Origin: Fallopia convolvulus
Taxonomy: Eukaryota; Streptophyta; Magnoliopsida; Caryophyllales; Polygonaceae
Direction of reading: 5' to 3'
Assembly: GCA_964016875.1 (NCBI GenBank)
Contig: OZ024736.1
Location: forward strand, 40,580,707-40,644,706
DNA: 64,000 bases
A model generated the notes under the pieces. The model ran no database searches and had not been told where the DNA came from. It saw nothing but the letters and a program-made list of their open reading frames with translations. Shown here one piece after another: positions 56,653 through 64,000 of this stretch; positions within the stretch are counted from its first letter, which is position 1; the number at the start of each line of letters is the position of its first letter. A program made the translations under genes and the position numbers.

Positions 56653-59570
56653 ATGGAATCCATCGGAGCTGCTCTCACATCTCGAACCCTTGTACCCTGC
56701 AAAAATTACTCCGCCTTGAACCTCTCCCCTCTAAGGTGCCCCGATTCTCTTTCTATTTCCCAGAACAAGAGAACCCTAATTTGCTCCACCTCCTCCGACA
56801 CCATGACCAGCGGCGGCAACGGCGCCTCTTCTCAGAGTAAGGAGACGAAGCTCTGGGGAGGAAGGTTCGGGGAGAGTGTGACGGATGCTGTGGAAAGGTT
56901 TACTGAATCGATTTCCTACGATAAGGCTCTCTACAAGCACGATATTATGGGTAGCCGCGCCCATGCCACTATGCTAGCTCACCAGGTTTTACTGTTTTCC
57001 CTTTTTCTTTTTTCTGTCTGAGTTATCATTTGCTAAGAAAGGAAAAGTTTGAATCTTAATTTGCTTTTAATTCTGAATATTATGCACTTGTTCTAATGAG
57101 GAAGATGCCTATTGGTGTGCGCACCACAAAGGGGGGTTTCAGTTAGATACTTGATCCCATTTGCATGGGTTCCTGTTTACTTCTTCGTTTCTCTCTCTCT
57201 TTTTTTATGGGCAATTTGCAGGTTTAAAATGCCATTCACAGTTATGTGGCCTGATTTTGCAAATGACCTATTTACATATCTCTTACTTTTATTTGGAGGG
57301 TTTAATGATTCAATTGAAGTTTGCTTGTTGAAAATTATAATCATTTCTGCACTGATGAGAGAAGTAGTGACATGGATTGTATCTTTGGTTTCTTAGGGGC
57401 TGATGAGTGAAAGTGAGAAGGACAGCATATTAAAAGGCTTGACCGAGATAGAGAGACTGATAGAAGCTGGGGAGTTTGGATGGAGGCCTGATAGAGAAGA
57501 TGTTCACATGAACATTGAAGCTGCTCTGACTGAGTTGGTTGGTGAGCCTGTAAAGAAGCTCCACACTGCTCGTAGCAGAAACGATCAAGTCTGCACAGAT
57601 GTTCGCCTTTGGTGTCGTGATGCTATTGATACCATTATCACTAGGATTAAGCAGCTCCAGGTTTGATTCTTTGCTTTCTTTGTAATTATTGTCAAATTCA
57701 CGATGTTGTGGAAGTTTTATTTCAAGGGGGATTGTTTTGTTTTGTTTTTCTATAGATTAAAATTTGTAGATGAAATCAAGATCATAAGGGCTCAATATAT
57801 GAATGGAATCATTCGTTGTTTTTATTCTAATTGTATTTATTTTCAAGGGGATAGTGTCTTGAAATTATTCATAATAAGATTATATGGTACTATTTGTCAT
57901 AATTTGCAGGTTGCACTTGTCACCTTGGCCTTGAAGAATGAAGGACTTATTGTTCCTGGATATACACATTTGCAAAGGGCACAGCCTGTGTTGTTGCAAC
58001 ATCTTCTTTTGGCTTATGTCGAGCAGGTTTTCCTCTTTCTTCATATTTTCAATGCTCATCTGGCATTTCATCCTTCACCAGGCAAACTGGTTTTTTATTG
58101 GAATTGGTTGCAAAAGGTCTTTCATCATAGTTAGCCTTTTGAGTTGGTGTTTCATTTTTTTGTCTTTATAGCTGGAACGTGATGCTGGTCGTCTAATAGA
58201 TTGCAAGGCTAGGCTAAATTTCTGCCCTTTGGGTGCATGTGCCTTGGCTGGTACGGGTCTTAACATTGATAGGTTCATGACTTCTGAACTTCTAGGGTTT
58301 GATGGGCCATTAAGAAACAGGTATATTATTCTTTGCAATTTCATATCAAATCATAATCAAGTTCTTATATAAGTTCCTGTCCATATTTCAGTTATCATCT
58401 TTAAATACCTAAAATAATTGAATTTCATGTTTCAAATGAAGCTTTGTTCTGGTGGCATTGCCTCCTGACTCTGGAGTAGTCTATTACCTTATACAGTTTT
58501 AATCTTTGTAGAAATGCTCTTTTATTTAGAATCAAATCTTAGTTTTGACTATATTCTTGATTTTCTGCATTCTTCTGTAGAACGCTTTCTCTTAAACTAA
58601 TCATCCTTTGATTTTTTTTAATCTTATTATACAGCATCGACGCAGTTTCAGACCGAGACTTTCTTATAGAGCTCCTATCTGCTAATTCAATCACAGCCAT
58701 GCATCTTTCCAGGCTTGGTGAAGAGTGGGTCTTATGGGCTTCAGAAGAGTTTGGATTTTTAACTCCTAATGACTCGGTATCTACGGGAAGCAGCATAATG
58801 CCCCAGAAGAAGAACCCAGATCCCATGGAGCTTGTGCGTGGGAAATCTGCCAGAATTGTGGGCGACTTGACTACGCTTCTTGTCTTATGCAAAGGGCTTC
58901 CCCATGCCTATAATCGTGATTTACAGGTAAAAAGAATGTCAATGTACATACATTTTTAGGGTGTATAATGCGTTTAATGCAAGATAATATATTATCTTGG
59001 GTCATCCAAACACACCTTTATTGTGAAATGCATACTTCAGTGTAGTTAATTGTGTTCTTGTATCCATGCAGGAAGACAAGGAACCCGTATTTGACAGCGT
59101 AAAGACTATAATTGGAATGCTAGAAGTGAGTGCTGAATTTGCACAGAATGTAACTTTCAATAAAGACAGAATTGAGAAAGCTCTGCCTGCTGGCCATCTT
59201 GATGCAACGACACTTGCAGACTATCTTGTCAAAAAGGTCAGTACTTTTTCAGTCTGAATTTTGACTTGCCCTCATAGTAGAAACTGAACCAATTTTTGTT
59301 ATGGTTGACTTTACTCAGGGAATGCCTTTTAGGACTTCCCATGATGTAGTTGGAAGGTTAGTAGCTGTTTGTGTGTCAAAGGGCTGTACTCTTCAGGACC
59401 TTACTCTCGACGAGCTTAGAAGCATTGACCCCATATTTACTGAGGATGTCTATGATTATCTTGGTGTAACAAACTCCATCAAGAAGTTCAGTTCTTATGG
59501 TTCAACGGGTATGAAATGTGTCTCTGAGCAACTTAAATTCTGGGTTGCAGAACTCAAATTAGCATCTTGA
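56653..59570 (+). CDS. ASL: Argininosuccinate lyase, complete, 7 exons, 523 aa
   Basis: ASL splits argininosuccinate into arginine and fumarate, the last step of arginine synthesis, in plastids. Exons: 56653-56985, 57397-57660, 57910-58026, 58172-58320, 58635-58926, 59072-59236, 59319-59570; the phases agree and give 523 aa. The first 60 or so residues are rich in Ser, Thr and Leu and probably form a transit peptide. The enzyme core begins at KLWGGRFGESVTDAVERFTE. Conserved blocks are HTARSRNDQV, GYTHLQRAQP, and the fumarase/lyase signature GSSIMPQKKNPDPMELVRGK with the mobile catalytic serine loop. The start chosen is the ATG at 56653. The frame is open upstream to about 56350, but that part is the 5' leader and scrambled repeat. 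GC-rich CGCCGGTCGCC repeats lie in the leader. It converges on HMA5. Confidence 0.97.
58957..59017. mobile_element. Tiny hairpin element in ASL intron 5
   Basis: AAGATAATATATTATCTT is a perfect 18-base palindrome at the centre, with GGTGT and ACACC at the two ends. It is possibly a small MITE; the ends are not proven. Confidence 0.35.
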
Positions 59571-60187
59571 TGCCTGGGTTGCACCTGGCTCTTTGAAGAA
59601 GCTAGCTCAATTACTATATAGAGTTTAGACAGAAGCTAGCATATAAGTACTCATAATGCCATTGTTTTAAATTGAATTCCTTTGCTAAATTTTCAACATT
59701 GGTCTCCTGTCTTGTTGGTTTTTCTCCCTTTTGGCCGTGTTTGTTGTGTTTTGCGGATTTTTTGCTACATCAGTTCCTGAAAACCCAGGACCTGTAGAGT
59801 TCTGCAGTGGCGTGGAGTAATTATAGAATCGAGGGAAATATCAAAGGATGCATCTTTTGAGAGTTGTATACTCTCCAGATCTTTGTATCTGTTTTTTTGG
59901 TAGAATTATCTTTGTATCTTTGTATCACATGGAGAGAAAAACAAGCAGAAATTTCAAGAGAAAAACAGTACTAGAGAGGAGAATTGGGCCTTGTTACTTA
60001 TCTACATTCAATGCAACGATGCTGATAAGTTCACACAACTCCAGTGCCGTTATAAGGTAAGTTGTTTACAGAAGAATAAAATCGTCATTATTGCATTAAT
60101 GTCATCATCACCACCTTTGTATGTGGATGCTGATGCAAGATTACCGTTGAGGAAAAGTTTGAAATGGAAGGACAACATAAAATCTGA
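59571..60187. other. ASL 3' UTR and spacer
   Basis: Probable ASL 3' UTR to about 59700, then no gene seen up to the start of the duplicated segment. Confidence 0.45.
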
Positions 60188-61768
60188 TCTAGGTTGTCAT
60201 TTCGGATTGATTTTAGGTTTAAGAGTTCATCTACCTAGTTCCTACCCTCGATTTCAAACATCAAATTCCTTTTAAAAAATGCTCTACAACTGACCAAATT
60301 CCTTTTCATTGGTCATCATCCTATGTAAGATTTTAATTTTTAAGTTATAATAAAACTTGATGTTAGATGTACTCACCGTGACCCACACACGAGAAGAAAC
60401 TTAAGAGCTGACAGAGTAAGAGACAAATTCACCACATTTTCCAACCAGTAAAGAACCACTGGCATTTAATCCATAACAGAAAAGAATTTATGTCCCTGTT
60501 CTCTGAGCCTTTCCTTCTAAAACAAGACATTAATTCTCCCCTCTCTCTTATATCATTAGCCAAAGAGAGGAGAGTAAATAAAAAAAACATGCATGCCAGA
60601 TGCTCAGTATGGCATCCACATGATTTATCTGATATTGCAAATTGGAATGTGAATGTAATAAGAAGGGGAAAAAAAAGCAGAAGACAAGATCATCAAGCAA
60701 CTACCACTTCAAAGACAGCCAGCAACAGTTCTTTGCTGTCAAGACAATTAATCAGAGATCAGAAAAGTTGCATGATCTCAGTCTTCCTATAAATGATTGT
60801 TATAAGACTAAAAGGAATCATATCTGGGGTTTTCATCACAAAGCCAGTGCTGCCACTAATAACACTTTACAGAAAAGCCTGATGAACACAGTATATGCTC
60901 TAACTCATCAAGGACTTGGTCCAAGTTCAGTAGTTGTTCCTTGTTGAAAATTAACAGTAGGCTAATCACATAGAATGTGAAGATGTCCAAATTTATTACC
61001 CCTAACAACACAATTTAGCAAAGAAAATGAAATAGCCAGTGGGAAAAGAAAGCATAGATTGAAATGAATAATCTTAAGCACAATCAAGGTTACAGTACAA
61101 TTAATCATCATTTCTAGCAGCATGAACAATCAAGCACTTAAAATCAGAACTACAATGTTAATCTAGATTAACAAATATGCCATTTTTTATTAATATTTTC
61201 TGAACACCACCATTACTTTCAATTTTCACCTTGCAATAGGAATTAGGCCTAACAAGTAAGAAGCAATTTAGCTTTCTCATTTAGAACTAGAATAAATCAG
61301 TTGTCCATGAACACCTCCCAAATGCAAGGGCTTCTTATAAGACTGCAAAAGCAGAGAAGAGCAAACCACACTTAGAGAAGAAGCAGCCATGCATGCCCCT
61401 GCAATCCAAGGCGGCAGTCTGATCCCAGTGAAAGGGAAAAGTATTCCTGCTGCTACTGGCAATACCAGAATGTTGTAACCAAGCGCCCACACATAGTTAA
61501 GCTGGATCCTAGACATTGTCTTCCTGGACAAATCAATGGCTGTGATCACATCTTCCAAGTTGCTCTTCATTAACACCACATCAGCCGCCTCAATTGCTAC
61601 ATTGGTGCCTGCACCGATTGCCATCCCCACATCAGCAGCTGCTAAAGCCGGAGAATCATTGATTCCATCTCCCACCATTGCCACGGTATTCCCTCCCATC
61701 TGTAGCATTGACACATGATATTCAGGTTAGCTATTGTGATTTGTGAGGTCAATCTGGTGAAACTACAT
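60188..61768. repeat. Segmental duplication, copy B (partner 45945-47701)
   Basis: Covers the region downstream of HMA5 and its last coding exon. It is contiguous with the rest of HMA5 and so is the original copy. The short open frame MHARCSVWHPHDLSD (60592-60792) is its version of the one in copy A. Confidence 0.92.
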
Positions 61769-64000
61769 TTCATAGAATTTTGTGCCTAATCTCTCTAGAT
61801 ACTCGGACTTTCAAAGGGTGAAACTTCATTAATTATAAAGCTTCACTTCTTTGTTTCTTGATAATTTATCATTTGCATACTAAAAAATTGCTTGTTATCT
61901 TGATGTAGAAATAACTCCTTTTTTACCTGTTTATCTTTTATCAAAAATATGAAATAACCACATGTATTTGTCTTTACACAGAAAAAAGAAGATTGATTCA
62001 TCATAATTTCAACTAACTGATTAAATATTGCAGTCATATAGTAAAAACTTAATATATACATAGAAAGCATACATATAAAAACTTTATTTTCTGTGGAATA
62101 GGAAATGTTGCAGTCATATAGTAAAAACTTGATATAAACACAGAAAGCATACGTATAAAAAATTCATTTTCTGTGGAATAGGAAATGAATATATACAAGC
62201 ATTCTTTATAACCTTCAAAAGATGGATTTCGATTGCCCTAAGTCCATAACTTTATAGGTCAGCAACAGAGGCATACCTGCAACTCTTTTATCTTATTAGC
62301 TTTTCCAACTGGGTCTGTTTCAGCAAAAACCTTGTCAATTCCAACTTCTCTTGCTATGGCGGTGGCAGTGGCCCAATTGTCACCAGTTACTATGATGCTA
62401 GTGATGTGCATAGATTTCAGAAAAGAAATTACTATTGCAGCCTCTGGCTTTATAGGGTCTGTGGAAGAAAAAGCCCCAGCTATCTTGCCATCAATGGCAA
62501 CCAAAACATTAGTGCGAGCCAGGGTATTAGATTCAGTGATGAATTTTTCAACCTCATGACCAAGTGCTATTCCAAAGGACTGCATTAGTCTAGTATTACC
62601 AACACAAACTTCCTTTTTACCAACTCTTCCACTTACTCCAGCTCCAGGGTGAACCTCAAAATCCTTGACCTCTTCAATATTTTCATTGGATGCTTCGTGT
62701 TTCTGGCGCAGCTTCTTTGCATGTTCCACTACAGCTTTTGCTATTGGGTGCTCACTATTTGCCTGGAGAATATATATGAGAGTTGAAACAAACTAACTGA
62801 AAAAAAAATCCTCCATAGAAATGATTACTTTACACAACCCAAACAAAGACAATGTTTCACAGCACATGTTACTTGCTCATAGGAGGTAAAAGTGATTAAG
62901 AAATGCTCTGGAAGATGCAGAGCGTTATGTGCTTATGACAACTGATTTTATCAATCATTTCACTGACTACTGATTTCCTGTAATAACAAGACATACATGA
63001 AACACCTCATATGACTTCACAAGTTCCCCCTATACTCAAAGTGACTCCGATTTTCTTAGTGAATTGGGTCATCTAACCTAAACTGGGCCTCCATTTCCCT
63101 GAAATTTGTTCATACGGAACATTATATCAATACCATCGTACATTAACATTCAGAAACCTCACCTCTATGGCAACAGTCATATCACACAACTCCTCCATTG
63201 AGCATCCAGAAAAAAGCATTGCACAAACCACTACTGGCTTTCCAAATGTGAGAGTTCCTGTCTTGTCAAATACAACTGTTCTTACCTGCAGAGAACCAAC
63301 ATGAATTTCAAGACCCAAATACCATATATGTTCTTTTTCCTTAGGTGTTAAATGTTTACCTTGTGAGCTCTCTCAAGTGCATTTCCACCTTTGATCAGAA
63401 CGCCAAGTGAAGCACCTTTGCCTGTGGCAACCATGATTGCTGTAGGGGTTGCAAGTCCCAATGCACAAGGACATGCAACTACAAGGACAGAGATACCGAA
63501 CTGTAAAGCAAGTTCAAATTTGTCCATGGCATTTGGTATCCAGTCTATTGGGTAAAGACCAAGTTCACCAGCAATAAACCACGTTAGCCAAGTGATGAAT
63601 GATGCGGCAACAACCTGAGAGAGAAAAACTATATAATTTGAAGGGCTATCAGAAGCACACTAGACATGACATGAATACAACTGAGCAGAATATGGGCAAA
63701 CAGTTTTTCAAAAGAATTATATATCAGAATGAAATATTTACCATTGGAACAAAAAACCTAGATATTTGATCAGCCAATTTCTGAACAGGGGCTCTGGAGA
63801 GCTGAGCAGCTTCCACTAGTTGAACAATTTGAGAAAGTGCTGTCTCAGACCCAACATGGGTGGCCTTTACAATGACGCATCCATTTTCATTTACAGTTCC
63901 ACCAATAACCTGACATGTATACAAGCACATGTAGCAAAAAGTAGGTTTTGAAAGGAAATAAGCTAATGAAAAATGCAAAAAATCAGCAATTACCTTGTCA
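61277..64000 (-). CDS. HMA5: Copper-transporting P1B-ATPase (HMA5 type), 3' part
   Basis: A heavy-metal pump that moves Cu(I) across membranes using ATP. Exons in the window, minus strand: 64000-63994 (partial), 63909-63742, 63614-63360, 63285-63163, 62762-62277, 61699-61277; frames agree. Seen in order: an actuator-domain part (VIKATHVGSETALSQI), membrane helices with the metal site CPC (VVACPCALGLATPTAIMVATG), the phosphorylation site DKTGTLT, the nucleotide-binding HP motif (NSEHPIAKA), TGDNWATA, the hinge GDGINDSPA, and the last two helices (NYVWALGYNILVLPVAAGIL, LPPWIAGACMAASS). WIAGA and MAAS favour the HMA5/rice HMA4 group over RAN1/HMA7. N-terminal metal-binding domains lie beyond the window. 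The C-terminus YKKPLHLGGVHGQLIYSSSK lacks the longer tail of Arabidopsis HMA5. Confidence 0.93.
62030..62188. repeat. 80-bp tandem duplication in the last HMA5 intron
   Basis: CAGTCATATAGTAAAAACTT starts at 62031 and again at 62111, and both units end TTTTCTGTGGAATAGGAAAT. A few substitutions separate them. Confidence 0.9.

Overview
The window is nuclear DNA from a flowering plant, with intron-rich genes carrying GT-AG introns separated by AT-rich, transposon-filled spacers. Families such as BIG BROTHER, RBP45/47 and plant XDH point to a eudicot. SINE copies that end in TTG repeats, of the type common in Solanaceae and other asterids, make an asterid plausible. The species cannot be fixed from the sequence.

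Six host genes were rebuilt exon by exon, and every reading frame closes: (1) the 3' part of ORC1, the largest origin recognition complex subunit (1-2573, +); (2) an RBP45/RBP47-type three-RRM protein (3411-7253, -); (3) a complete 14-exon xanthine dehydrogenase (33388-40348, +); (4) a BIG BROTHER-type RING-H2 ubiquitin ligase (41240-44021, -); (5) a complete 7-exon argininosuccinate lyase (56653-59570, +); (6) the 3' part of an HMA5-type copper ATPase (61277-64000, -). They belong to unrelated pathways (replication, mRNA handling, purine catabolism, organ-size control, arginine synthesis, copper transport). Neighbours form convergent pairs (ORC1/RBP, XDH/BB, ASL/HMA5).

7.3-33 kb is a repeat-dominated spacer. 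It holds SINEs, Helitron ends, a 746-bp solo LTR with a perfect 5-bp target duplication, and a young 5.16-kb Ty3/gypsy element (15752-20912). It also holds a 2.2-kb Mutator-like element (21796-23996) with 9-bp target duplications, about 110-bp inverted repeats, a nested solo LTR, and a captured piece that reads as a GLABRA2-like HD-Zip IV gene. The rest is a possible long LTR, MITEs, AT-rich arrays and a LINE RNase H fragment.

45.9-64 kb is structurally the most complex part. A direct segmental duplication (about 45945-47701 and 60188-61768) leaves a broken copy of the HMA5 last exon on the far side of ASL. A young 7.83-kb Ty1/copia element (48045-55872) lies between the broken copy and ASL. 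Just upstream of ASL is a scrambled copy of ASL intron 1/exon 2 sequence. Both full-length retrotransposons have LTRs about 99.1% identical, and all four in-frame stops in them sit where a glutamine codon is expected, as C-to-T decay would produce.

No CRISPR array, rRNA or tRNA gene was found, and no wholly new multi-gene system. The most novel items are the gene-capturing MULE with its nested LTR and the rearranged ASL/HMA5 region.
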